Assembly: GCA_949130495.1 (NCBI GenBank)
Contig: OX422222.1
Location: 272,852,109-272,916,108, forward strand
Origin: Sambucus nigra
Lineage: Eukaryota; Streptophyta; Magnoliopsida; Dipsacales; Adoxaceae
Length of the DNA: 64,000 nucleotides
Direction of reading: 5' to 3'
The notes under the pieces were generated by a model. It worked only from the letters and a program-made list of their open reading frames with translations, was not told the origin of the DNA and did no database searches. Made by a program: the position numbers and the translations under genes. Shown here one piece after another: positions 1 through 12,425 of the stretch (positions within the stretch are counted from its first letter, which is position 1; each line of letters opens with the position of its first letter).

Positions 1-429
1 TCCCCATTTTTATAAAGAGCCAAGGGGTATGACAATTAGTAGTTCCTTGGTCATGCCTATCGATAGTGAACCTTCCCCTCCTCGAGAAGCCCCAAAGTCC
101 GTACCATATACTAATTGGAACTCTTCTACCTATGCCTATGGGTAGCCCCCTCCAAATTTCATTACAAAAATTCTAGAAAATTCCAGAAATTGCCTAAAAA
201 ACCACGAAATCCCTAAAGGATCAAAAGCACAAAAGCTTCAAAAAAATTGCCAGACGAGGTGTGTCATCACGTACAAACCTCTTACCACTAGCATATTCCT
301 CAGTAGAATTAGGATAACCAATGGTCATTAGCTACACTTATCAAAATTTTAGGTCTGTAGAATTAGTCTTGACCCCCTGAATCGGTTACCTTAAATCTTT
401 AAGTCTACTATCTCAATTTCCTGAATCAT

Positions 430-950
430 TCGCTTTCACTCTTTAGGTCTACAGAATTGACCTAGGTCCATAGAATTGGACCTGACTCCCTGAATCAATC
501 ATTTTCACTATTTAGGTTTGTAAATTTGTCTTAGGTCTGCAAAATTGGATTCGAACCCATAAATCAGTTACTTTCACTCTTTAGGTCCATAGAATTGACC
601 CAAATCTACGTAATTGACCTTAAACCCATAAATAGGTCTCCTTCACTCTTTAGGTCTACTGAATTAACCTAGGTCCACAAAATTCACCTCGACTCTCTAA
701 ATTGGTCACTTTCACTCTACATGTATGTAGAATTGACCTAGGCCCACAAAATCACCCTCGACCCTTAAAATCGATCGCTAAAACTATTTAGACTCGCATA
801 ATTATTCTTGACCCTCTAAATCGATCACTTTCACTCTTTATGTTCTCCGAACTGACCTTGGTCCACAAAATTGGGTTGACCCTCTAAATTTAGTTTCTAC
901 CTCCCTTAATCCCTAGTAAAATCCTCGCCCCCCTGAATTGATGACTCACA
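430..950 (+). repeat. Degenerate tandem array, about 70-bp unit
   Basis: Units start with variants of CTTTCACTCTTTAGGT and continue through GAATTGACCTAGGTCCA-like and GACC-TCTAAATC-like segments. Starts lie near 430, 506, 571, 640, 708, 779 and 827. Unit length is about 70 bp and the units differ clearly from each other, so the array is old. It lies inside the LTR and is non-coding. Confidence 0.75.
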
Positions 951-1129
951 CTCCTTAGGTCCTATCTGTCAAGTGTCTACCCTAAAAACTTTTAACTTTC
1001 CATGTGGTGTTTATCTTTCGATGACCTTCATTTCTTCCAATCTAGTCCGTAGAGGGGCTCTATAGAAACCCCATTATAGTATAGTCCAAATACCTCCTTA
1101 GGTGCCAAACACTTTTATTTTCACTATTG

Positions 1130-1850
1130 GACCCCAGTTCTTACAAGAAATCATAATTTAGAGGGCATCGAGTGCTTTTGAGACCTATTTTAATTTGGTC
1201 AGTCCTTCAACTCAAGTGTAGCTCATTGCCCTCTCATAATGCTCTTAATTATCTTTCCAACGGTCCATACCGTTCATAAATCAGCCTTTTAGTCTGCGTG
1301 TACTTTTCTTTTTATTTTGAGAACTCCCTTCCATAGGTGCATAGAGGCTTTTGAGTTCAATTTGACTTAGGTCACCTCTATAACCTGAGTGTAACTCATT
1401 TTACTCTCATAGGGATCTGAATCTGCTTTCCAACGATCCATATCGTGTGGAAATCGGCCTTAAGATTCAATGTGAACTTGACTTTTTACTCTAAGAACTC
1501 TTGTTTAAAAGTCATCATATGCTTCTTATCCCCTTTTGATCTTGGCCAAACCTCCAACCCCAGTGTAGCTCATTGTACTCTCATACGGATATAAATCCCC
1601 TTTCTAATGTTCCATACCGTGCATAAATCGGCTTTATGATTCGCGCGTACTTGCCATTTTACTTCAAGAATCCCCGTTTATAGGTTATCGGGTGCTTTAG
1701 AGCCCTGTTTTAATTTGATCAACTCCTGATATTGAGATTGGCTTCATAGATTTTCATAGGGCTCTAAATAACCTTTCCAATGCTCCCGACCATGTGCAAT
1801 TCAGACTAACGATTTGCGTTTTATGTTGATTTTTCCAAAAAAGTCCTTTC
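1130..1850 (+). repeat. Tandem array, about 172-bp unit, four copies
   Basis: The landmark GTGTAGCTCATT followed by CTCTCATA recurs near 1217, 1389, 1562 and, degraded, 1733, giving spacings of about 171-173 bp. Each unit also has a CTTTCCAA..TCCATA segment and a run ending in AGAACTCC or similar. The array sits just upstream of the TATA-like box, so it would be in U3 of the LTR. Confidence 0.75.
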
Positions 1851-1984
1851 TAGACCGCTTATACGCACACCAGGACCTATGTCGATAGGGTGAGGTGTAC
1901 TTTACAATGTAGCAAGCCAAGGATATGTCAATAGGAACGATAGGGCTTATGCCGATCGGTAAAACCTCTAACCCCAATTTTGGC

Positions 1985-1992
1985 TATTTAAG
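1985..1992 (+). promoter_or_regulatory. TATA-like box of the left-edge LTR
   Basis: TATTTAAG lies directly upstream of a C/T-rich, AUG-containing stretch. Its place between the U3-type repeats and the primer site fits an LTR promoter. This rests on motif and position only. Confidence 0.4.
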
Positions 1993-3041
1993 GAGGCCAT
2001 GACCTCATTCCTAAGGACCCCCTTTTCAATAATCAGAACATTCTCTGCCTCTAAATCAGTGCGCCATCATCCTAAAAAAATAATTTTTCAAACATTCTCT
2101 CCACTTTTCTTACATCACCTTCACCCCACTTTTTTCCAACCATTTTTACTTATTCCACCTCCATTCAACCACCATAAAAATCATCCTATACCACTTCAAA
2201 ATCAATAGCAAAATTCTATAGGAGTTCTACTTCTACTCTTTTACATCTCATTTAATTATTGTTATTTATTTACTTTTTCCTTTAGTTTGGATATATTTTT
2301 TATTTGTTTCATGTTCTCACCATTTTTCTATTGATAGTACACACATAACATATTTTCATAAAATCAAAAAATCTAAAAAGTGGGTTCACCTATAAACTCT
2401 AAACTGGAATTGCTCCACTATTTTACAAACTCTTGTGCACTTTTCTTCAAAATAAATGGAAGGCAGTTCTAATTTTGGGTTCTTGAGTTAAAACCCACCC
2501 TTGGGATATATCCAACTACATGGACTTTGATGCCTTTTTCGCTACGTAGGTGTCTCGAATCATTATCGAGATTCAAATGCTATTTTTTTGTTACACTACT
2601 TTATTTGGCTTCATAGTTAGGATTGTTACGCATACATATATGCCTATATACTAGTGAGCCAATTAGACATACACATTCTCTTCGTTATAATGAATCATGA
2701 TTCGGTAATCACTAACATCATATTTTCATATCATTCTTTTTTGATACTCCTTATAATAACACCTCTCTGTCCTTCCCATGGCTTGAGTAGAATGATTTTT
2801 TTTTCTCATTTATTTCCAAATCACACACATTATACAACATGAATTACATGTTGTATAAAACGGAGAATATTATCGTAACCCATGAGAGATCGAAAGGACG
2901 GAATTGGCCCCTAACACCTTCCAATTATATAACATAGTCCTCAAACCCTCGATTTAGTTCATTTTGTGTGCATCAGTTTGCCTTTGGTGTCGTTCTGTTG
3001 AGGATTCTTACATTCTCTTGTTTGTTTTGAGGAAAATAGGA

Positions 3042-3051
3042 TGGCGACTAC
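3042..3051 (+). other. Primer binding site, TGGCGACT type
   Basis: TGGCGACTAC follows the LTR end. TGGCGACT-type sites are usual in Tat/Ogre elements. The sequence after it (to about 3250) looks like the leader of such elements and has no ORF. Confidence 0.5.
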
Positions 3052-3259
3052 ATTTTTTCAGCTTTTCCTCCCCTTTTGACTACGGATGATTTATATCCAT
3101 GGGATCCGCGAAGATTGCACAAGTGGCAAAAAAGGACCTTCCTCCTCAAATCCCAATGCATCGAGAGAGATTTTCTCTCTTTTGGGGTCGAGCCTGTGCT
3201 AGACGAATCCCGGATGGCCAGAGGTGGAGTTTAAATATCTAACTGGCGCGACTGACTTG

Positions 3260-3877
3260 TAAAATTTAATCATTGCGTTAGCATTCATATTTAACTTACT
3301 TTTCAATACTGTTGGTCACTGACCGACTCCATCGAGTTGTAAAATTTAATCACTAAGTTAACATTCATATTGAACATATCTTTCTACTACCTATTATTAG
3401 GTTGTTTTGTGACTACTCTAGGGTTGTGAACTAAAATTTAGGTTGCACAACCATTGTAGATGTGTTTTGCATGTTCTAGTCAAAGACGACTTATTCTAAG
3501 TCGTACCACTCGCTCTTAGGTGGGTTTATGCCTATTATAGGTCGGTCACCTCGTAATTGGGTTGCACCAATATTTTCAGGTCAATTTTTTAGCTACTCTA
3601 GGAGAAATCAAGATATTCAAAGTCATACCATTTGTTCTTAGGTGCGTTTATGCTTATTCTAGGTCGATTAACCCAAATTTTGGTTATACTACAATGTAAG
3701 CTCATTTTTGCATTTTTTTATATGAAACTGATTTATTTCAGTTACACCACCCGTTCTTAGGTGGGGTTATGCCTATTCTAGTCCGACCAATCCAAAATTA
3801 GATTGTACCCTTGTTGTTAGGTGAGTTTTGGTAAAGTTTAGCAAGAAATGTAAAATTTAATTAAATAATTGCAATTA
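3260..3877 (-). repeat. 3' repeat region of Tat element A
   Basis: The region holds degenerate repeats of two kinds: AAGTTAACATTCATATT-like units, and units containing TTCTTAGGTGGGTTTATGCC followed by TATTCTAGGTCG. The same two kinds of unit, in the same order relative to a minus-strand integrase tail, occur at 57960-58900. I therefore place both in the non-coding 3' region of one Tat-like family. Confidence 0.6.
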
Positions 3878-6061
3878 CCAAGTGATTGGTCCTGAATCAT
3901 AGCACTCATTACCCTCAAACTTAGGCATTTTAGCCCCCTCGGGTATCGCAATTTCTATCATTATGATCGTTAATAAAAAAAAACCTCTGTTTTATATGCT
4001 AACATGTTATTTGAGGTATTTTTGAGCTTTTATAGGTGTTACGGTGCTTAGTATGAAGTTCGATCGCGTTCCGATAAAGTTCCATCGCGACTCGCTCGTT
4101 CAGGGGAATTTTCATAATTTTACACTTTGGGAATTTTTCCCAAAGTATTCACAGAATTTTTAGGTCTTGGTCCAAGCTTCGCATGACAATAAATGGTGCT
4201 CGAATCAATGTCCGAACGAAGGAAACACATACCTTTAATTGTGGAAGAAATATAAGATTCTATTTTTTATTATTTTATTAATATTTTAACAATCTATTTA
4301 ATTCCCTCCATGTCCCTTTCTTCACTTTTGTAGCAGACTCACATTTCAAATGGAGATTTCATGGAGATGCTCGGGTTTTTTTGGGGGTTTTGGGTTCATT
4401 TCAAATTGAGGAGTTTGGTCCGAAATTGGAGCGTGATTATTGATCACACGTGCATATGGGTCTTGTGTGCTTTGGAGAATTAGGTTTTGGTTTGGTGGTT
4501 GCCACCATTTTTGGAGCTTTGAGGTTTTTGGCAATGGAGGTTTTCGGTCTCGGGTTTTTGGTATTACCCATATGTGGTAGCAGCTTGGCTGCGATTTCTG
4601 CAATGGGTTGCCCAAATGGGTCATTGTCTTGGCTTATACTCCATACGCAGCGGGCCATGCGGGTTTTTGTGGATACCCATTTGGTGATGGATCTTATTTT
4701 GTTGTTTTGGGTTGTAAGATAGGAAGAAAATCAGTGGGGTTTTATTGTGATGGTAGTGGGTTGTTGTGTGCGAAATTGCAGCTGTGATTGGAGGGCTGGT
4801 ATGGTGCGACCGATTGATCACGCCCCTGCCGCCGGTCGACCGGTGTTTGGATTTTGGCCACGATCTTTTGTTTCTCCCCTTTAATTTTCCTTATTTATTT
4901 TTATTTATTTTTTTTATTTTAGTTAAGTTGTAACTTATCCTTTTTCTTTTTCTTTTAGTCCTTTTTCCCATTTAGTATAAGTACAACACGTAGTGTAATT
5001 TTGTAAGGACTTTCATAATATATTCATTTTTATATTTTGTAAGGACTCTCAAAAACTAACATAAAAACTAACTAAAAATGAATATATTATGAAAGCCCTT
5101 ACAAAATTATACTAAGTGTTGTACTTATACTAAGTGGGAAAAAAGGACTAAATGAGAAAGAAAAAGGACTAATTAAATTTTTGAGAGTCCTTACAAAATG
5201 GAGGTGATGGGGTTACCTCCAACAAACCCCATCTCCTCCATTTTCTTGGTGGTTTGACACCCGTTAATGCAAGTGGATACGTTTCATCTTCTTCTATCTT
5301 GCTATTTAAGTTTTGTTCCCTAATTTTCCATGCTTATTTATTATTTCAAGCTTAGTGTAATTTATAGTGTTAATTTAATTAGTTGCTTTAATTAATTAAC
5401 TAGTTTAATTTTTTATTTTAATCATCTATAGTGCCCAATTTAATCTAGGTTGTGTCGGATTGAACTCACCTAGGGTTGATTTAGTTGCTTTGCTTTAGTG
5501 ATGAATTTATTTTGTTCTTGTCTATATTGGTTTGTCCTAGTTATTATGCCTAGGAGATTTAATAGGGTATATAATGTATTCTTAGTATTTATGATCTTGC
5601 GTGCGTAATTTTCGGGGTATTTGTTGATGCCAAAATCTTATTAGACTTTAATGCGTATTTAGGGGTGTGAAAAGTCTGGATTTAATTAACAGTCGAAACG
5701 AGACGTGATATTGATAGACTCGTCGACCTTTGTAACCATTTATACTAATTAAATCTAGGTGAGGGATGTTCGGCGCATCTATAGATTTTATTCCGATCTT
5801 AAATTTAGTTTAAATACAATTATGCCTAGTTTATCTTATCTTTCTTTTTAGTTAGAAAACATCTTTTACACTTTTATTAGTAAACCAATCAAATTCTAGC
5901 AACTCGTCTTTGTGGATTAGATGCCCGGATTGGTCTCTATACTCCTTTAAAAATGTGTAGTCATAGTTTAGGTTTTTGTATAAAGTTGATGAGCCAAAAA
6001 TAAAACAACCAACGCATAGGTGACTCTCACACCGCGGAGAAACCCTGCCCTAATCACCAAC
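3878..6061. mobile_element. Solo LTR (3883-6056) with degenerate TSD
   Basis: The 2,174-bp insert starts TGATTGG, ends CCTAATCA and is flanked by CCAAG (3878-3882) and CCAAC (6057-6061), a 4/5 TSD match. Comparison with the paralogous block at 58.9-59.0 kb shows these bases are extra here. No gag or pol similarity is visible. It contains a GGTCGACC palindrome (4834-4841) and a cluster of foldbacks (4939-5241). Short, poorly supported ORFs at 4346-4821 overlap each other on both strands and are not accepted as genes. Confidence 0.65.
4939..5241. repeat. Cluster of overlapping inverted repeats
   Basis: The arms 4939-5032 and 5073-5167 are near-perfect reverse complements (about 94 bp) with a 40-bp loop. 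The loop segment 5037-5056 is itself complementary to 5176-5196, giving an alternative fold. A third, shorter hairpin lies at 5202-5241 (GGAGGTGATGGGGTT against AACCCCATCTCCTCC). It lies inside the solo LTR. It resembles a foldback MITE, but no clear TSD was found. Confidence 0.75.
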
Positions 6062-6077
6062 ATGTATCATCTTTATT

Positions 6078-6830
6078 CGATTAAAGGATGCAAAAACAAA
6101 TATAATTTACTCAATTTTATAATTTCCTAAGGATCATGTCATCCCATGGGATAGGCACCACCGTTTCATCTAACTCTTCTAAATGGTATGAGTTGCTTCC
6201 TCCCTTTTAGATTATTCTGTAGGTCCACTTCCAGTGTGGTGATGATTTACCATCATAGGTTTTTTTTCCATTGAAAGAAACTTTCTAAGCACTAGATCAC
6301 CAACATGTTCCCTGACCTTGAATTTATTATTGTGATTTTGACAAGTTCTTAATGGTATATTGTAAGGTGCAAAAGATCTTTTTCTTTTCCTTCTTCGACC
6401 AGGTTAAGTTTATGATTTAGGTGATTATTATTGTGGCTATCCTGAAAAAATTCAAACCTAAGAGTTGGTAGATCGATCTGTATAGGGATGAATAATTGCA
6501 TGCTATATCCAAAGAAACATGGACTTTCTCCCGTGTATTTCATTGGAGTAGTTTATTAAGCCCAAAAGACTCACAGAAGTTCATAAACCCATATTCCTTT
6601 AACATTATTTGGTCTTCACTTGATCCTGACGAGGGGAGTCTTATTAGTGATTTTTGCCTGCCTTTTTCACTATGGGAAGACCATTGAGTCATAATTATTT
6701 TGGATCCCATATTTTGAGCAAAAATCTTTGAATGTGTCATTATTGAATTACGTCCCATTATCTTATACCAAAGACTTAGGGTTATTGAATTAGTGATAAT
6801 GTTTTTTTATACAAAATGTCTAGCGTTGGT
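6078..6830 (-). pseudogene. Tat element A integrase: core (second half) and C-terminal domain
   Basis: Minus-strand translation, in changing frames, shows the integrase core segment with SDNGT and ATNKT-like motifs and a WA.RTTP-like stretch, then STGESPFF-like and PTLRFEFF segments. It ends with a VGDLVLRK-like segment and a degraded GPY/F motif (W-T-Y-R-I) before EELDE. This order matches the end of Ty3/gypsy Pol. Several stops and frameshifts break it. The upstream half of the integrase lies at 16224-17000; the chromovirus 6831-16223 sits between the two halves. Confidence 0.8.
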
Positions 6831-9784
6831 TGTGACACCACATCTAATTAAATATCGGGTGATCAGACCATTATAGAATTAAAGCGGGTTTCTCATATGG
6901 TTCATTCTTAGCATCACTGTCGAAAACCAAGTGAAATACTAACTACCTAAGTTAATTAAACCGGTGCCAAATTTTATCTTTCAAATAAACAAGATAAAAG
7001 AACAGTTTGAAAAATAAAACAACATTCACAAGATACTAGAATCCAAACCATCACTAATATGTAAAAGCATCAAAGTCATGCCAAATAAACCGCCAGTTAT
7101 AACTATAACCAAGCAATCATCCATAATCCAAGTACTAGGTAAAACTGATACAAAACTGCAACTGCAATGTAATCAACTGACAACAGGTCTACACATGAGA
7201 TATAAGAATGAGATTCGATGCTAGATTTGAATGAAAGAGTTGGCTATGCAATAATCCTGTCAGCATCCACAGTGCTACAGCTCCAAATCCCTGGAATGGA
7301 ATCAAGTATGGCGCCCTTATGGCTAGATAAATAAAAGTTTTTTGAAAACCTTTATATATCAAGAGTTAGTACTCAAAACACTTTTAAAACATTTAACAAG
7401 TAATTTATCGCAATATAAAATCGATTATTGATTACACATGTTAGGTTTGCACACACTCCCTTGAGTTTCCTCGCCTCCATATCTATCTCTACTAAAGTAT
7501 AAAATTGATCTTATCAATAAGATCCTCTCCTATACTGCCTATCCTGTACGATTGATTATTCACACATCTCCCAATGTCCTTCATTACTTAGGAAACATGC
7601 ACATATGTTACATTTAAGCATCATAATTAAGTCTCACCACTTAATTTATAAATTAATTCAGAATTTATCATTCAACTTCCAATATTAAGTTTCACTACTT
7701 ACTTTACTGTAGATCATCCCCAATCTATTTAATTTGTAATTAAGATTCTCTCTACTTAATTTACCATATATATGTATGTCTATGTATATATATATATATC
7801 ATCTACAAGTCTACTTTCGCACATAACTAGAACATCATGAAGTATGTAAATTTCGCACACAATGTATACTATAAGGATTATTTGTCTGGATAATCACCCA
7901 ATCATCCTATCATTTACATTGGTCCAGATACCCCTCGACCCCTAAGTAAATGTTAAGCATGTGTATATTGGTTCGGATACTCATTGATCGCAATATCATT
8001 CATCTTTGATTTGGTCCAGATATAATCGACCCCACATCGAGCTTTCATGCATTGGTCTTGATAATCATCGACCCCAATACATAATTTAGCATACTTTAGG
8101 TATTCATAAGGCCTACGTATCGATATAATAGGTATTCACCCAACCAAATTATTTGTACTAGTACGTAATATTTTTTGTCTCCAATATTCATCGTACTTTA
8201 TCATTTATTTACAAATGTGGTTCACTTTTATAATTATTTGAGTGTTCACACAACTCTAAGGTTCTAGTTACCCCATATTATATAATAATTCAGTAGTTAC
8301 CATCTTTACTTTATTGATGCACATAGTTTCATTAGATTCTCGTAATTCTTTATCCTTCTCTCAGATTAATTACGAATTAATTTAACCAATCCCATTCCCG
8401 ACTTAATTATCTCTCTAAGACGAAGTAATACTCCCACCATAGGCCTACTATAAAATAATAGGTCTCCCTATATTATTTTCACAAGTCCTTAAAGATTTTC
8501 CACTACATCCATTTACGAATACAAAAGAAAAAGGGAAAGTTCAAAATTTAGAGAACCGACCCCATTCGGCTTCCCATGATCGAACTGGTCCATTATTCAT
8601 TTGAGCTAGAATCTAACCGCACCCTCCAGGGTCAGACCGATCCGTTTTTTGCAACTTCATTCTCTCAATTTCGCAGCAACATTTTACACCATTTATTATT
8701 CACCCAAACCGCATAATTCTTCACCAAATTCGCAATAGATTGTTGTTAACTATTACTACATGAGTTAATATTCTAACATTTCAAACACATTAAAACTTCA
8801 TCGAAATCAATCAAGAATGAATCAAACCCCAAAAACTCTTTTATAAATATAATTTTGTGTTTATCCATTTCATTCAATCCAAAACCCATATTTAAATCCA
8901 TAATAATAATAAAAATTCTTCTGATTTAACATTCTCTATGGATATAAACCCTAACTACATGAATTTCACCCAAACATGAAATTAGTTAGTACTTTCATCA
9001 AAGGTTTTTAGATAAAATCAATCTATTCATGAAAGCCCTACTCATGGGTATTATAACATCAATTTGATTTGAAATAAACACTTTCCTTAGATTGATTGAT
9101 CTGATTTCTTGGTTATTTGTTGATGATTGATTGCTTCTCCTCCAATCTTCTTTTCTAATTTCCTTGGGGTGCAAGAAACCATTCGTCACCTTCACAGTCC
9201 TCTCCTTAAGCTTTGGGAAAATGGTTCTCTCTTTTCTCTAATGGACTCTCTAGTAATTTTTTGTTATGAACCCTAACCCTAATCTCTAAATATCACATAT
9301 ATGTATCTAAATTTCGTAGGTCCCTTGACCTCTTTTTGAAAAATGATCGAAATGTCCTTCATAGGTGTTGGTTTGGTCCAAAATTGACCTGAGACCCAAA
9401 CTATACTTTTGGGTACACTATTTCGGCTATTTAGACCTATCTGGAGTCATCCGTGACCTATAAATTGCCATACGAGTAACTTAAAATATATTTCTCATTT
9501 GTCACCTTAAAATAGTCTACACGTAACTCCCGGTGATATAAATTATAATACGCCCATATCACTTGCTATGACATATAATAATAATCATTTATTATTTACT
9601 ATTCACACTTAGTAAATTTCATCAAAACATTAATCAGTATTTATCACTCGATTAATGTTTTGCAATCACATTTATTAAATAAATCACATTAAATTACTTC
9701 ACTGGCATAATTTAAGTAATTTCATTTTCCGAATTGATTTATGAATTAATTAAATTAGAAATACATAGAAATACGGGTATTACA
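6831..9784 (-). repeat. 3' LTR of the chromovirus
   Basis: This is the minus-strand 3' LTR, next to the polypurine tract at 9785-9800. It includes a short TA-repeat near 7780. It is homologous along its length to 13306-16223. Confidence 0.9.
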
Positions 9785-9800
9785 TACTTCCCCCCTTACA
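9785..9800 (-). other. Polypurine tract
   Basis: On the minus strand the bases just before the 3' LTR read TAAGGGGGGAAGTA. The pol stop codon (after C-P-N-F-V-N-E-I-P-L) overlaps its start, as in chromoviruses. Confidence 0.8.
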
Positions 9801-12425
9801 AAGGAATTTCGTTCACGAAATTGGGACATACCTGTGGTGAATACCTCTGGATACTGCTCTTGCATGTCATCCTCCCACTCCCAAGTTGCCTCATGTGTAT
9901 TGTGATGTCCCCACTGAACTCACACTAGTGACACCACTTTGGATCGCAATTTACACTCACCATGATCTAAAATAACCATTGACCTCTCCTCATATGAGAC
10001 GTCTGGATGTAAGTCAGTATCCTCAAGTGGAATGTGACAGAAAGCCCTCTCACTCCTCCTGTATTTATTCAGTGATGACACTTGGAACACCCCGTGTATC
10101 CGCTGAAGATGCTCTGGAAGTCCCAGTTTGTATGCTACTGGTCCCACCCTATCTATAATAAGAAATGACCCCACATACCTCGGTGATAATTTCCCTTTCT
10201 TGTCAAATCTCATAACCCCTTTCATAGGAGATACTCGAACTAACACCTGGTCGCCAACCTCTAACCCTACATATCTCCTGTCGATGTCGGCAGAACTCTT
10301 CTGCCTATCCTAAGCTATTTGAATGTGTCCTTGAATCAACTCAATCTTGGCAGTAGTGTCCTAAATCATATCGGGCTTTAACAATTTGTTTTCCCCACCT
10401 CTAACCAGCATACGGGCGAACAATAAGGTCTCCCATACAGTGCCTCAAATGATGCCATCCCGATAGTACATTGGTATGAGTTGTTATACATAAACGCTAC
10501 CAATGGAAGGTATCTCTCACAATCTCCCCCAAAATCTAAGACACACATCCTCAGCATGTCCTCCAACATCGAATTCACACTCTCTATTTATCTGTCTATT
10601 TGGGGGTGATATGTAGTACTCAATCTCAAGTCAGTACCCATAGCCTCCTGAAGCGACACAAATACTTTTTCTCTATCAGACACAATATTAATTGGGACTC
10701 CGTGTAGCTTAACAATCTTCAAAATGAATAGTTGTGCATACTGTACCGTGTCATAGTTGGTGCAAACTGGTAAGAAGTGGGCAACCTTGGTCAACCGATC
10801 CACTATCACCCATATCGAATCGTGATCCGCTACGAAGTAGGTATCCCAGTAATGAAATCCATTAATATGCTCTCCCACTTCCATACAAGAATCTCAAGTC
10901 ACTATAGCATCCTCGAAGGTCTCTGATGGTCAACTTTCACTAGTCGATAAGTAACACACTTTTAGATAAACTCTGTTATATCTATCTTCATGCCGGCCCA
11001 ACATTATTGTCTCCTCATGTCATGGTACATCTTATCCCCACCGGGATGTACCGCAAACCGGGAACCCTGAGACTTGGCCATCACTTCCCGCCTCAATTCG
11101 CATCCTCGAGAACTAGCAATATCTTATTAAAAAGCAGGACTCCCTCTAAGCTGACTGAGTAAGACTCTGCACACTCAGCTAATAACTGCCTAACCCCGTC
11201 CAAACAGAACTGGTCCTCTTCCAGTGCCTTCACCGCCCGCATAACAATCTCAGGTGACAGCGATAACTTCCATGTATGCTCTGAGAACCGCATCCTCCTA
11301 TTAGAGCTCACTCCACTTTGGTTTCTACACCTCCGTTAAATCTCTAGTAGGTCATCGGCTCAACGCGTCTTCCACCACGTTAGCCTTAACAGGATGATAT
11401 TGTATATCAAACTAGTAGTCTTTCATGAATTCTAGCCATAAACTCTGCCTCTGCCTCATATTCAAATCCTTTTATGTGAAGAGATACTGAAGTGATTTAT
11501 GATCCGTCAATAATGTGAACTGTTGTCCCAACAGGTAGTGTCTTCGTATCCTCAACTCAAAGACGACCGCTGCCAACTATAGGTCATGGGTGGGATAATT
11601 CTTTTCGTGGAGATTTGGCTTTGGAGATGCATAAGCTATCTCCGTCTCTTCCTGCTGCAACACAACACCAAGTCCCTACAAGGATGCATCTCGTGCAGAC
11701 CCAATACTCCATTCCACTCCTAGGCAATGCAAGTATGGGTGCTGATGTCAATTTATCCTTCAGCTCGTTGAAAGCCAACTAACATTGGTCTCTCCACACA
11801 TATGGTACTCCCATACAAGTCAAGTCTGTCAAAGGCCCAATAATCTTTGAGACCCCCCTGATGAAGCGATGGTAATATCTAACCAACCCCAAGAAACTGT
11901 GAATCTAGATCAGTGTCATGGGCTGCCCCCACTCCCTTACCGCCGATACCTTACTTGAATCAATAACTATGCCTATCTCTGACATAACGTGGCCAAGAAA
12001 CTTTACATACCGAAGCCAAAATCCACACTTATTAAATTTAGTGTATAACTGATGGTCCCATAATGTCTTCAGAATCATCCTTAAATTCTTGTCATACTCC
12101 TCCTTCGTCAATGAGTAAACCAGGATGTCATCGATGAATACTGTCACAAACTGATCTAAAAACTCTCAAAATACTCTTTTTATGAAATCCATGAACACTG
12201 CAGGTGCATTGGTGAGCCCAAATGGCGTCACCGTGAACTCGTAGGATCTATACCGTGACATGAAAATGTTATTAGGAATATCCCCCTCCCGAATGCATAA
12301 TTAGTGATAGCCTGACCTTAAATCGATCTGAGAGAACTATGCAATCCCTCTAACGAAAGTCCTAATAGTGAAAAAAGTGTCGTGTTAATAACGTCGGTAT
12401 ACGTCATCAACGCTAGATTTCCAAT
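9795..12425 (-). pseudogene. Chromovirus Pol remnant (RT, RNase H, integrase, chromodomain)
   Basis: Read from right to left, the pieces are: reverse transcriptase with a palm-type FSQIDLRSGYH-like segment and catalytic FIDDILVYS (about 12145), FLGHV (about 12000), RNase H start (about 11780), integrase upstream region (11093-11311), integrase core with IVDRLTKVAHFLPV and a GVP..IVSDR..ST.YHPQ pattern (10588-10884), NNSYQ..GM..FEALYGR (10378-10578), IN C-terminus (from 10246) and a chromodomain-like end with ATWEWEDDMQEQYPEVF (near 9850). Stops and frameshifts separate the pieces. Gag runs directly into mid-RT, so protease and the RT N-terminus are missing. Non-functional. Confidence 0.9.

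Larger units (their letters stand above)
1..3041 (+). mobile_element. Partial LTR of a Tat-like Ty3/gypsy element (left end outside window)
   Basis: I read this as the right part of a long plus-strand LTR. It holds two different tandem arrays (430-950 and 1130-1850), a TATA-like box at 1985-1992, and a pyrimidine-rich transcribed zone after it. It ends just before a TGGCGACT primer-site motif at 3042. The motif and the leader behind it (to about 3250) resemble the Tat/Ogre group of plant Ty3/gypsy elements. The left LTR end lies outside the window, so no TSD can be checked. How it joins the minus-strand Tat remnant at 3.3-6.8 kb is unclear: it may be a separate insertion or a rearranged end of that element. 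Confidence 0.55.

Noticed and set aside
1999..2208. 69-codon ORF after the TATA-like box
   Set aside because: It is a pyrimidine-rich transcribed LTR zone; the H/P/F-rich translation is a composition effect.
4346..4821. Open frames of 66-92 codons on both strands
   Set aside because: They overlap each other, have low-complexity composition, match no family I know, and lie in a solo LTR.
9268..9282. CCCTAACCCTAA telomere-like motif
   Set aside because: It has only two units, in LTR sequence; the homologous site near 15710 has decayed. Not an interstitial telomere array.
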